From assembly GCF_010548275.1 (NCBI RefSeq), contig NZ_JAAGLT010000039.1, positions 1 through 64,000 on the forward strand: a stretch of 64,000 nt of DNA, in the 5' to 3' direction. Below the pieces are notes generated by a model. It was given only the letters and a program-made list of their open reading frames with translations, had not been told where the DNA came from and did no database searches. The position numbers were made by a program, and so were the translations under genes. This document shows, one piece after another, positions 1-7,733 of the stretch. Positions within the stretch are counted from its first letter, which is position 1. Every line of letters begins with the position of its first letter. The stretch is from Streptomyces sp. SID12488 (GTDB taxonomy: Bacteria > Actinomycetota > Actinomycetes > Streptomycetales > Streptomycetaceae).

Positions 1-69
1 CAGCCCCACGACCGGCAACAACGGCTCCAGCACCGACCACTGCTCATCCGAAAGATCCCCACGCCCCAC
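1..69 (-). mobile_element. IS5-type transposase, N-terminal fragment cut by window edge
   Basis: The first 69 bases read on the minus strand give 23 codons starting at a GTG and ending at the window edge. They contain DLSDEQWSVLEPLLP, the usual opening of IS5-group DDE transposases, where this helical segment precedes the catalytic domain. The catalytic residues lie outside the window, so nothing can be said about whether the element is intact. No convincing terminal inverted repeat was identified just upstream. Start choice is uncertain because no clear Shine-Dalgarno sequence is present. Confidence 0.65.
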
Positions 70-162
70 ACCTAGATCATCACGGCATGAAGCATGGTCA
101 GGGACTCAGTTCCAAAACACGGCCTAGTCGCTGGAGCAGGATCCGGGTCGTTGACGACAGAG

Positions 163-200
163 GCGGTTGGGTTGTTGTACGCGTACAACAACCCAACCGC
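163..200. repeat. Perfect 38-bp palindrome
   Basis: A perfect inverted repeat with no spacer; the left half reads gcggttgggttgttgtacg and the right half is its exact reverse complement. It lies between the transposase fragment and the 3' end of a headless reading frame on the minus strand. As RNA it would form a very stable hairpin, but there is no T-tract, so it could be a terminator, a transposon or recombinase site, or a regulator operator. The centre TACGCGTA is compatible with a dimeric repressor site. Confidence 0.6.
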
Positions 201-226
201 ATCCAGGGCACGGAGCCAGACTTGAG

Positions 227-655
227 TCAGGCCTCTACTTTGCTGTCCGCCCGCTCCATCAGGAGCTCAGCGAGCTCCATCAGCTCGGCTGCTGACAGCT
301 GCTCAGCCAGGGCATCCGCGATCTGTTCGGCACTGCCGATCTCGATCACCGTTCGCGAAGCAGGCGCAGCGGGACGTCGTTCCGTGCTCTGCTCCGGAAC
401 CCCGGCCGGCTTCTGACTGGCACGATCCGTCTGTGACGGCTCGGGGGACTGCTTGCTGCTGGGGGCCGCCGGAGGGAGCGCCGTCTCTGAGGTCTGAGCC
501 GGCGCTGCGACCGGATTGGGTGTCAGCGGCCTCGCGCGGCAACGGTCCGTGCCTGTCGTCGGCGCCGTCTCTGCGCCCTGCTCCGGATCCGTGTCCGAGG
601 TCCTGTCCCCGGGCAGACCGCCCGTCAGGGTGTGGGTGCGCCGACGGAGTTGTCG
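227..655 (-). pseudogene. Headless hypothetical reading frame (gene remnant)
   Basis: An open frame of about 142 codons runs from just inside a stop at 656-658 to a TGA at 227-229. It has no ATG or GTG before the last 40 codons, so it looks like the 3' part of a gene that lost its start. The N-terminal two thirds is low-complexity and rich in Pro, Thr and Ala. The last 40 residues form an acidic amphipathic helix region (IEIGSAEQIADALAEQL, then AAELMELAELLMERAD). I do not recognise the family. Position beside a transposase fragment suggests truncation by element insertion or excision. Confidence 0.35.
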
Positions 656-658
656 TCA

Positions 659-1196
659 CTCAATCAACCGGCTGCGGGGCGTTACCCGTACTCAGGTACG
701 GACGCCGGGGCGGGAGTCCGCCCGACGTCACCGGCCCCGGGGGAAGAGTGAGAGGCAGGGGGGCGCCCTCAGGGGCAGACCTGTCGCGTCCGGCGCCCCT
801 CACCCGCCGCAACGGCCCGCGTCCGCGCCGCCCGTCCCGACGCCCAGCCGGCAGAAGCAGGACGCCTCGACCGGGACGTCCGCCAGGGCGAGCGCGAACT
901 TCAACTGCTGGGCCACGATCCGCGCCTCCCCGTCCTTACCGAGGCGGACGACGTCGTCACCGGCCGCCCGTGGGTACCGAGGTCTAGTCGTCCATCGGTC
1001 TCTCTCCCGCTCTCCCGGGCCTGTCCGGCGAGAGTAGGGGCCGGCGCCCGCACACGGCAGCACCCGCTGCGCCGCCTCCCTCTCCGGACGCGAAGAGCCC
1101 GGCCATAAGATCACCCTCGTAGGCGCGAACGATGTTGACGGTCCGTGTGCTCGTCAATGTCCGTGCGGGGCAAGGGAAGTGACGAGAGGGAGCGAC
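659..1196. other. Intergenic region with no confident gene
   Basis: No reading frame here has both a credible start and convincing coding character. A minus-strand frame ending at about 800 contains DGEARIVAQQLKFALALADV, which looks protein-like and could be the tail of a small eroded gene, but it has no start with a ribosome binding site. The right end supplies the upstream region of the methyltransferase gene that follows. Confidence 0.4.
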
Positions 1197-2009
1197 GTGA
1201 GCGAGCAGGGCAGCACGTCAGAGGGACGCGGCCGACTGGACACCTCGGTGGCCCACAACGCGAGAGTGTGGAACTACTGGATCGGCGGCAAGGACAACTA
1301 CGTCGTCGACCAGGCGGTCGGTGACCACATCGACGCCATGTTCCCGCTGATCCGCAGCGTGGCCCGCGCGGACCGCGCCTTCCTCGGGCGAGCCGTGCGC
1401 TTCCTGGTCGCCGAGCGGGGAGTGCGGCAGTTCCTGGACATCGGAACCGGGCTGCCGACGGTGGACAACACCCATGAGATCGCCCAGCGCCTCGCGCCCG
1501 AGTCACGGATCGTGTACGTCGACAACGACCCGATCGTGCTCGCGCACGCCCGTACGCTGCTGACCGGCACGCGCGAGGGGGCCACGGACTACATCGACGC
1601 GGACATCCACCGCCCCGACGGGATCGTGCAGCGTGCCTCGGAGACCCTCGACTTCGAGCGGCCCGTCGCCGTCATGATGCTCGGCATCCTGAATTTCGTG
1701 CTCGACACCGGACAGGCCCAGGACATCGTGCGCCGGATCATGGCGTCGGTGCCCTCGGGAAGTCACCTGGTCCTGACCCATCCGACGACCGACTCGGACC
1801 TCGACGGCGAGGGCAACATCGAGGCGATGAAGTTCTGGAACGAGAACGCCACCCCGCCGATCACCGCCCGCCCCCGCGCCGAGGTCGCCGCTTTCTTCGA
1901 CGGCCTGGACCTTCTCGACCCGGGGCTCGTCTCCTGTGCGCGGTGGCGCCCGGAGAGCGGCTCAGCAGCCGCTCTTCCGCAATTCGGGGCCGTCGCCGTG
2001 AAGCCCTGA
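1197..2009 (+). CDS. S-adenosyl methyltransferase family protein (PF04672), copy 1
   Basis: The 270-residue product belongs to the actinobacterial PF04672 (former DUF574) family, a predicted Rossmann-fold SAM-dependent methyltransferase with no firmly known substrate. Visible family signatures are NARVWNYWIGGKDNYVVD near the N-terminus, the SAM-binding segment FLDIGTGLPTVDNTHEIAQ, the acidic VYVDNDPIVLAHA that should bind the SAM ribose, and the C-terminal ARWRPE. The GTG at 1197 is preferred over the one at 1179 because GAGAGGGAG lies just upstream at correct spacing. Two more copies of this family occur in the window (31009 and 44937). It is followed by a DUF6479 gene and an ATP-grasp RiPP pair, so a role in peptide methylation is possible but only inferred. 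Confidence 0.85.
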   Translation: MSEQGSTSEGRGRLDTSVAHNARVWNYWIGGKDNYVVDQAVGDHIDAMFPLIRSVARADRAFLGRAVRFLVAERGVRQFLDIGTGLPTVDNTHEIAQRLAPESRIVYVDNDPIVLAHARTLLTGTREGATDYIDADIHRPDGIVQRASETLDFERPVAVMMLGILNFVLDTGQAQDIVRRIMASVPSGSHLVLTHPTTDSDLDGEGNIEAMKFWNENATPPITARPRAEVAAFFDGLDLLDPGLVSCARWRPESGSAAALPQFGAVAVKP

Positions 2010-2084
2010 CCGGCCGGAAAAGGACAGGGTTTTCACAGACTCCTTTCAGACGCGCATTCATATGCTGTCGGCGATAATCGGTAT

Positions 2085-2456
2085 ATGAGTACGACAACGT
2101 CTGAACTACTGGCCGCGTCGAGCGATCTACTCAACGTAGCGGCCGCATTTGTCGCGGGCCTGTTCATCGCTGGTGCACTGATCTGGGCCTTCTGGTTCGG
2201 CATGCGGGTCCGGGACCGGGAATCCGCCCGGCCCCGCCCCGACGAACAACCCACACTTCCGCCCTCCGGCCCGGTGCACGAGGTCCGCGAGATGAGAGAG
2301 CCGGACGAGATGCCGCGCGCGGCACAGGAGCGGGAGCGGCTCATGCCGCATGATCTTCATCACTCGTCGACGAAGCGGCGGGAGGACCAGCAGCGGGGGC
2401 GCTGGGATCCCGGTTCCAGCGGCTCCTTCGGCAGTGGCGGCCTGGGGCGCCACTGA
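2085..2456 (+). CDS. DUF6479-type small membrane protein
   Basis: A 123-residue protein with one hydrophobic segment near residues 15-41 (VAAAFVAGLFIAGALIWAFW) followed by a cytoplasmic, charged and disordered tail rich in Arg, Glu, Ser and Gly. This layout matches the Streptomyces DUF6479 family, whose function is unknown. There is no Shine-Dalgarno sequence; a -10-like GATAAT at 2073-2078 lies six bases before the ATG, so the transcript may be leaderless. It sits between a methyltransferase and the RiPP precursor, but nothing ties it to either by sequence. Confidence 0.7.
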   Translation: MSTTTSELLAASSDLLNVAAAFVAGLFIAGALIWAFWFGMRVRDRESARPRPDEQPTLPPSGPVHEVREMREPDEMPRAAQERERLMPHDLHHSSTKRREDQQRGRWDPGSSGSFGSGGLGRH

Positions 2457-2689
2457 CCCGTCCTCGGCCCTGGCGCCGACCTTGCCCCGCGACCCCGCCT
2501 CCGCGACCCGCGAGCGCGGGTGGCGGCATGCGAAAGGCTGCCCGGACACAGTTGCCGACAACGGGAGGCAACCATTCACGCGTTCGATTCGTATAACTCC
2601 TTGGAGGCGGGGCAAGGGGGACAGGACAGTTGTATTACCGGAGCTCCACCATCCACTTGACCGACGTCGTCGCCGATCGAGGAGAAGCG

Positions 2690-2881
2690 ATGCAGCTGTT
2701 CGTCCTGAACTACGCGCGCCCGGCTGAGCAGTTGGAGGTGAGCGCTCCGTACAGTTACGACTGCGGACTGCAGTTGAATGTGCTGCCGGGCGGGCGAATT
2801 GCCGCTCATGACCATGCCGTGATGCGCGAATTCGGGTCCACCACGTCAACTGCCGGTTCCAAGACGCACTTCGATGACTGA
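2690..2881 (+). CDS. tgmA: ATP-grasp-modified RiPP precursor peptide
   Basis: A 63-residue peptide of the graspetide-like precursor type. The leader contains NYARPAEQLEV and YSYDCGLQLNVLPGG, and the C-terminal core is TTSTAGSKTHFDD, which combines hydroxyl and lysine side chains with terminal aspartates, the residues such maturases join by ester or amide bonds. The ATG at 2690 follows GGAGAAGCG; an upstream in-frame start at 2630 lacks a ribosome binding site. The ATP-grasp maturase follows after 15 bases. Members of this family are known from Streptomyces genomes; the crosslink pattern here cannot be read from sequence. Confidence 0.85.
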   Translation: MQLFVLNYARPAEQLEVSAPYSYDCGLQLNVLPGGRIAAHDHAVMREFGSTTSTAGSKTHFDD

Positions 2882-2896
2882 CGTGGACCTGCCGCG

Positions 2897-3889
2897 ATGA
2901 CGGTCCTGGTTCTGACGTCCGAGGAGGATGTGACGGCGGATCTGGTGGTGGCCCGGCTGAACGGCACCGGCATTCCCGTGGTCCGGCTCGATCCCGCCGA
3001 TCTGCCCGGCGAGGTCGCCCTGTCCGGCGAGTACGTGAACGGCGCTTTCCGCGGGCACCTCTCCGCCGGTGGCAGGGTGGTGAGCATGGAGGGGCTGCGG
3101 TCCGTCTGGGTGCGCAGGCCGGGGGTTCCGGGAGCGCGCGCCTCCTCTCCGTCCGGTTGGCTCACCGAGGAGGCGTCGCAGGCCTTCTACGGCATGCTCC
3201 GGGGCACCGGCGCGCGCTGGATGAACCATCCCGACGCCGCCGGCCGGGCCCGCCACAAGCCCTGGCAGCTGCATCTCGCGCAGCGCAGCCGGCTCCACGT
3301 ACCGGCCACGCTGATCACCACGTTCCCGCAGGCCGCCCGGGACTTCGCGCGGCGTTTTCCCGACCTGGTCGTCAAGCCCGTCTCCGGATCGCATCCCCAG
3401 GAGCCGCCCAGGGTGGTGCCGACGAGCCGGGTGGCACCCGACGTCGACTTCAGCGCTGTCACCTTCGGGCCCACCCTGCTGCAACGCCGGGTCGACAAGC
3501 GGGCCGACATCCGTTTGACGGTGGTCGGCGACCGGATCCTCGCCGCCCGCAAGGCCGTCGCGGCAGATGCGCACCCTGACGACATCGATGTCCGCTTCGC
3601 GCCCTCGGCCGAGCCGTGGCGGCCGGTCGACGTGCCGGCGCCGGTCGCGGAGGGCGTGCACCGGTATCTGCGGGACGCCGAACTCGCCTATGGGGCCTTC
3701 GACTTCGCGGAGGATCTCGACGGCGTCTGGTGGTTCCTCGAATGCAACCAGTCGGGCCAGTTCGGCTTCGTCGAGATGGACACCGGGCAGCCGATAGCCC
3801 GGCGCGTCGCCGACTGGCTGGCCGGGGAAGAGCCGCAAGCACCGCCGTATCCCCATGACCCGCAGGACTCCATGCGCACGGCTCCCTGA
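2897..3889 (+). CDS. tgmB: ATP-grasp ribosomal peptide maturase
   Basis: The 330-residue enzyme has the pre-ATP-grasp N-terminal domain (VLVLTSEEDVTADLVVARL) and a C-terminal ATP-grasp fold. Visible features are the nucleotide-binding lysine region DLVVKPVSGSHP, the LLQRRVDKRADIRLTVVG strand typical of MvdD/PsnB-like ligases, and the metal-binding ELAYGAFDFAEDLD with FLECNQSGQF. It should activate precursor Asp or Glu side chains by phosphorylation and condense them with Ser, Thr or Lys. It is translationally linked to the precursor gene. The dedicated tgmC-type methyltransferase often found beside such pairs is absent within the next 3 kb. Confidence 0.88.
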   Translation: MTVLVLTSEEDVTADLVVARLNGTGIPVVRLDPADLPGEVALSGEYVNGAFRGHLSAGGRVVSMEGLRSVWVRRPGVPGARASSPSGWLTEEASQAFYGMLRGTGARWMNHPDAAGRARHKPWQLHLAQRSRLHVPATLITTFPQAARDFARRFPDLVVKPVSGSHPQEPPRVVPTSRVAPDVDFSAVTFGPTLLQRRVDKRADIRLTVVGDRILAARKAVAADAHPDDIDVRFAPSAEPWRPVDVPAPVAEGVHRYLRDAELAYGAFDFAEDLDGVWWFLECNQSGQFGFVEMDTGQPIARRVADWLAGEEPQAPPYPHDPQDSMRTAP

Positions 3890-3916
3890 GGAGCCGTCCA
3901 CCCGATCACACTCAAC

Positions 3917-3937
3917 TGTTAATGGGATCCATTTTCA
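3917..3937 (+). promoter_or_regulatory. Probable Zur box upstream of the alternative L32 gene
   Basis: The 21-bp element has the form TG-N2-AATGG-N3-CCATT-N2-CA, a near-palindrome of the Fur/Zur class, and lies 41 bases before the L32 start. Actinobacterial Zur sites are AT-rich palindromes built around AAATG/CATTT, and cysteine-free ribosomal protein paralogues are classic Zur targets. Both facts support repression when zinc is plentiful. Confidence 0.65.
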
Positions 3938-3977
3938 TGTAGCGTCCTGTCTCGCTTGCCAACCGAGGAGGACTCCC

Positions 3978-4142
3978 ATGGCCGTTCCCAAGCGGAAGAT
4001 GTCCCGCAGCAACACCCGCCACCGCCGCGCCCAGTGGAAGGCGACCACGGCACAGCTGGTGCCGGTCACCGTCGACGGGGTCGAGCACATGGTTCCGCAG
4101 CGGCTGGTCAAGGCGTACGAGCGCGGCCTGATCCAGCCCTGA
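3978..4142 (+). CDS. rpmF: 50S ribosomal protein L32, zinc-independent paralogue
   Basis: A 54-residue L32 with the canonical opening MAVPKRKMSRSNTRHRRAQW. It contains no cysteine at all, so it lacks the zinc ribbon found in the C+ forms of L32. Such C-minus paralogues replace the zinc-binding copy in the ribosome during zinc limitation and thereby release zinc. The ATG follows GAGGAGGAC at ideal spacing and the Zur-like box lies upstream. It converges on the permease pair at 4164-5989, which is probably part of the same metal-limitation response. Confidence 0.93.
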   Translation: MAVPKRKMSRSNTRHRRAQWKATTAQLVPVTVDGVEHMVPQRLVKAYERGLIQP

Positions 4143-4163
4143 CCGGGTTCCCCGGCCCGTGCC

Positions 4164-4946
4164 TCAGTTGTTCCAGCTCTCGTCGTACGGGTCGCGCGGG
4201 GTCGGGACCGGCCTGGCATCGGTGATGTCGAAGAACGGGATGCGTCCCTTGTTCACCGGGTCCCTGGTCTGCCGATCGGTGTAGGTGCCGGTGAGTTCGA
4301 GCCAGGTGTCCGGTTGCAGCACCGGGGGGATCCGGCCGGTCAGGGCGACCTTCACCGGCTGGGCGTCCGCCGCGCAGCAGTTGAGGGCCATCCGCACGAG
4401 GTACGGGGTGCCCTTGCCGTCGAGTGCGACGAACCCGGTGATCGCGATCCGCCGGTTGCCCAGCGAGCGTCCGTGGTCGTAGGCCGCGCGGCCCGCGTAG
4501 TCGACCAGGCTGAGGCGTACGGGGTCACCGGCGGGCATGGGCGGGTAGGCCAGCGGTGCCTGGAGGGCCGTACCCGTGCGCAGGGCGCTGTAGGAGCCCA
4601 GGGCGGGCGGGGCCACCAGGATCAGCGCGAACAGGGGCAGCACCAGGAGCCAGGAGACGCGCGGTTCACGGTGGACGTGGACTTCCCCGTCGACCGCGTG
4701 CAGCTCCTCGTCGTGTTGGTGCGACTCCTTGTCGTGTTGGTGAACTTCCTTGTCGGGGCCGGTTTCTGAGTGTTTCCGCTCGTACCAGACCGTCGCCAGC
4801 GCGGCCACCATCAGCACCGCGCCGGCGCCGACGACCATCGGCTGGAGCCCCGCCTTGACGTAGCGCAGGTAGAGGTCGGTGGTGCCGGCGTGCGCCATCG
4901 CTCCGCCGACCAGGAACAGGACGACCGCCTGTGCCTGCCGGTTCAC
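4164..4946 (-). CDS. TIGR03943/YcgQ-type putative permease subunit
   Basis: A 260-residue membrane protein with N-terminal hydrophobic segments, then a cytoplasmic or extracytoplasmic loop rich in histidine (KEVHQHDKESHQHDEELH), another membrane segment, and a soluble C-terminal domain with the family motif MALNCCAADAQPV. It starts at a GTG overlapping the stop of the upstream permease gene by four bases, so the two are translationally coupled. This pair (YcgQ and YcgR in Bacillus) is often found with zinc-homeostasis genes. The His-rich loop and CC motif suggest metal contact; the transported substrate is unknown. Confidence 0.85.
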   Translation of the reverse strand: MNRQAQAVVLFLVGGAMAHAGTTDLYLRYVKAGLQPMVVGAGAVLMVAALATVWYERKHSETGPDKEVHQHDKESHQHDEELHAVDGEVHVHREPRVSWLLVLPLFALILVAPPALGSYSALRTGTALQAPLAYPPMPAGDPVRLSLVDYAGRAAYDHGRSLGNRRIAITGFVALDGKGTPYLVRMALNCCAADAQPVKVALTGRIPPVLQPDTWLELTGTYTDRQTRDPVNKGRIPFFDITDARPVPTPRDPYDESWNN

Positions 4947-5989
4947 AGGAGCACTGCCCCGACGAGGACCGCCGACGCCACGGCCATCACGAAGGTGGCC
5001 GGTGCGAAGCGGAGGGCGAACCCGCGGCCGAAGGTGGCCGTCTGCATGGCGAAGAGTTTCAGGTCGATCATCGGCCCGACCACGAGGAACGCCAGCCTGG
5101 CCGTGAGCGAGAACTGGGTCAGGGACGCGGCGACGAACGCGTCCGCCTCCGAGCAGATCGACAGAAGCACCGCGAGGACGGCGAGCGCGAGGACCGAAAC
5201 CACCGGGTTGTCCGCCGCCAGGCTCAGCCAGCTCGCCGGCACCATGGACTTCAGGGTGGCGGCGGCCATCGCGCCGACGACCAGGAAGCCCCCCGCGTGC
5301 ATCACGTCGTGCCGTACGGAGCTCCAGAACGCGGCGCCCTTGCCGAGGCCCTCGTCCGACGGATGGGCCGGGGGGCGCAGCCAGTCGGTGCGGCCGAGCC
5401 GCTGCCAGAGCCAGCCCATCGCGCACGCCACGAGCAGGCTCGCGACGAACCGGGCGACGACCATCTCCGGTTTGCCGGGGAACGCGATGGCGGTCGCGGT
5501 CAGCACGATCGGGTTGATCGCCGGGGCGGAGAGCAGGAACGCCAGCGCCGCCGCCGGGGCGACACCCCGCCGCACCAGCGCGCCGGCCACCGGCACGGAC
5601 GCGCACTCGCAGCCGGGCAGGATCGCTCCGGCCATCCCCGCGACCGGCACCGCGAGGGCGGGCCGGCTGGGCAGGGCGCGCACGAAGAACGACGGCGGTA
5701 CGAACACCGCGAGCATCGCCGACAGCAGCACCCCGAGGACGAGGAAGGGCAGGGCCTGTACGACGACGGCGACGAACACCGTCATCCAGCTCTGCATCAC
5801 CGGCGCGGACACCGCCTGGCGGATCGGCCCCTGCAGGGCGACCACCAGGATCATCAGCATGGTCAGGACGAGCGGCGAGCTGAACTGCCAGCCCTGCTGC
5901 TCGCCCGTCGCAGCGCCCTTCGCCTCGTCCGGTGGGGCCTCCGTGTCGCGGTGACCGGCCCCGGGCGGGGCCGCTTTGGTGATGCTCAC
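4943..5989 (-). CDS. PF03773/YcgR-type predicted permease
   Basis: The 348-residue protein has about eight to ten membrane segments and the family motif GAILPGCECASVPVAGALVRRG, repeated in diverged form in the second half (LLSICSEADAFVAASL). Such permeases pair with TIGR03943 proteins, as here by a four-base overlap. The GTG at 5989 is preferred; it follows GGAGG at slightly long spacing, whereas an upstream start at 6037 lacks one. The gene is transcribed divergently from the TOBE-domain regulator at 6105. Substrate unknown; zinc-related function is inferred from the neighbouring zinc-independent L32. Confidence 0.85.
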   Translation of the reverse strand: MSITKAAPPGAGHRDTEAPPDEAKGAATGEQQGWQFSSPLVLTMLMILVVALQGPIRQAVSAPVMQSWMTVFVAVVVQALPFLVLGVLLSAMLAVFVPPSFFVRALPSRPALAVPVAGMAGAILPGCECASVPVAGALVRRGVAPAAALAFLLSAPAINPIVLTATAIAFPGKPEMVVARFVASLLVACAMGWLWQRLGRTDWLRPPAHPSDEGLGKGAAFWSSVRHDVMHAGGFLVVGAMAAATLKSMVPASWLSLAADNPVVSVLALAVLAVLLSICSEADAFVAASLTQFSLTARLAFLVVGPMIDLKLFAMQTATFGRGFALRFAPATFVMAVASAVLVGAVLL

Positions 5990-6104
5990 GGGTGAGGTAC
6001 CTCCGGGCGTGGCTGTATTGCGTGCGTTCCCTACCACTTCAGTACGCCTGGACGGGCAAGGTTGCTCATTTTGCGAGATCGGGGAACGAGCTAGGTTGGC
6101 GCGT

Positions 6105-6512
6105 ATGCAGTCCTACACCATTGGTCAGGCCGCCCGTCTGCTGGGCGTGAGCCCCGACACCGCGAGGCGGTGGGCGGATGCGGGCCGGGTGAAGACCCAC
6201 CGCGACGAGGGCGGGCGGCGGCTGATCGACGGCCGGGATCTCGCCGCCTTCTCGATCGAACTGGCCAACTCCGGCGCGGGCACCGGCTCCGGCGAGGAGG
6301 AGCCGTCGTACACCTCCGCCCGCAACGCCTTCGCCGGCATCGTCACGGCGGTGAAACTCGGTGATGTCGCCGCTCAGGTCGAGATCCAGGCGGGTCCGCA
6401 CCGGCTGGTGTCGCTGCTGACCCGGGAGGCCGTGGAAGAACTGGGCCTCGAGGTCGGCGTGGAGGCGACGGCCCGGGTGAAGTCGACGAGCGTGCACATC
6501 GACCGGACCTGA
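6105..6512 (+). CDS. HTH-TOBE regulator, molybdate-type
   Basis: The 135-residue protein fuses an N-terminal MerR/excisionase-like helix-turn-helix (YTIGQAARLLGVSPDTARRW, then wing residues GGRRLIDGRDLAAF) to a C-terminal TOBE domain (NAFAGIVTAVKLGDVAAQVE to TARVKSTSVHI), the small beta-barrel that binds molybdate or tungstate. It probably senses molybdate. There is no Shine-Dalgarno; TTGCGA at 6071 and TAGGTT at 6092-6097 end seven bases before the ATG, so a leaderless transcript is likely. No molybdate transporter lies adjacent; the divergent neighbour is the YcgR-like permease, which could be a target. Confidence 0.85.
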   Translation: MQSYTIGQAARLLGVSPDTARRWADAGRVKTHRDEGGRRLIDGRDLAAFSIELANSGAGTGSGEEEPSYTSARNAFAGIVTAVKLGDVAAQVEIQAGPHRLVSLLTREAVEELGLEVGVEATARVKSTSVHIDRT

Positions 6513-6601
6513 GCCGGGTACCTGGCCCGGTGCGCACGGGTCGGGCGCGGGGCCGGAAATAATCGGTGGCCGTGTCGGCGGGGCCTGACTACGGTCGCGG
6601 C

Positions 6602-7720
6602 ATGGTGGAGACATCCGGCACGTGCACCGACCAGTTCGCCCCGGTACGGGAGGCCTTGGCGGCCTCGCTCGACGACAAGGACGTGGGCGCGTCCGTCGCG
6701 GTGTACCTCGACGGCGAACCCGTGGTCGACCTGTGGGGCGGCCACCTCGACGAGGCCCGTACCGTGCCGTGGGAGCGCGACACGCTCACCAACACGTGGT
6801 CCACGACGAAGACGATGACTGCCATGTGCGCCCTGGTCCTCGCCGACCGGGGTGAACTCGACCTGGACGCCCGGGTCGCCCGCTACTGGCCCGAGTTCGC
6901 CGCGAACGGCAAGGACGACGTCCTGGTGCGGCACCTGCTGGGCCACACGGCGGGCCTGCCCACCTGGGACGAGCCGATGACGGTCGAGGACCTCTACGAC
7001 TGGCCGACCGCCACCGCCCGCCTAGCCGCCCAGGCCCCGGCGTGGAAGCCCGGCACCGAGGGCGGCTACCACGCCATCACCTACGGCTACCTCGTCGGCG
7101 AGGTGGTCCGCCGGGTCACCGGCCGCACCCTGGGTGCGTTCTTCGCCGAGGAGATCGCCGGGCCGCTGGGCGGCGACTTCCACATCGGGCTGCCCGCCGA
7201 GCACGACCACCGCGTCGCGCCCGTGATCGCGCCGCCCGAGCGGGTGCTCGATCCGGACGCCGCCCTGCCGCGCGACCGCCCCGGCAATCCGCACTTCCCG
7301 GCCGAAACCGCCAACACCGAGGCCTGGCGACGCGCCGAGATCCCCGCGGGGAACGGCCACGGCAACGCCCGTTCGGTCGCCGCCGTCCAGTCGGTCCTCT
7401 CCTGCGGCGGCACCGCACGAGGCGTACGGCTGCTGTCGGAGGCGGGCTGTGAACGCGTCCTGGAGGAGCAGTTCACCGGAACGGACTCGGTCCTGGGCGT
7501 ACCCATGCGCTGGGGCCTGGGGTACGGCGTGAGCAACGGCCAGCTCCCCAATCCCCGCACGTGTTTCTGGGGTGGCTGGGGCGGTTCGATGGTCCTGGTC
7601 GACATGGACGCGCGTCTGACGGTGGCGTACGTCATGAACCGCATGCTCGACGCGGGCGCCCTCGGCGACGACCGGGCCTTCCTGATCCTCGGGGCCGCCT
7701 ACGAAGGGCTGTCCGGGTGA
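6602..7720 (+). CDS. Beta-lactamase-fold serine hydrolase
   Basis: A 372-residue protein of the class C beta-lactamase/esterase EstB group (PF00144). The catalytic SxxK motif is STTK at residues 67-70, followed by VRHLLGHTAGLP, a conserved block of this family, and a KTG-like equivalent near WGGWGG. There is no signal peptide, so it is cytoplasmic and more likely an esterase or amidase than a resistance enzyme. Substrate unknown. The downstream kinase gene begins 13 bases after its stop, so the two may be cotranscribed. Confidence 0.88.
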   Translation: MVETSGTCTDQFAPVREALAASLDDKDVGASVAVYLDGEPVVDLWGGHLDEARTVPWERDTLTNTWSTTKTMTAMCALVLADRGELDLDARVARYWPEFAANGKDDVLVRHLLGHTAGLPTWDEPMTVEDLYDWPTATARLAAQAPAWKPGTEGGYHAITYGYLVGEVVRRVTGRTLGAFFAEEIAGPLGGDFHIGLPAEHDHRVAPVIAPPERVLDPDAALPRDRPGNPHFPAETANTEAWRRAEIPAGNGHGNARSVAAVQSVLSCGGTARGVRLLSEAGCERVLEEQFTGTDSVLGVPMRWGLGYGVSNGQLPNPRTCFWGGWGGSMVLVDMDARLTVAYVMNRMLDAGALGDDRAFLILGAAYEGLSG

Positions 7721-7733
7721 GAGACTCGGGCGC

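Noticed and set aside
433..1114. Several overlapping frames of 100-180 codons between the remnant and the first methyltransferase
   Set aside because: Arg/Pro/Ser-rich composition with no starts supported by ribosome binding sites; only a short minus-strand stretch near 800-960 looks possibly coding.
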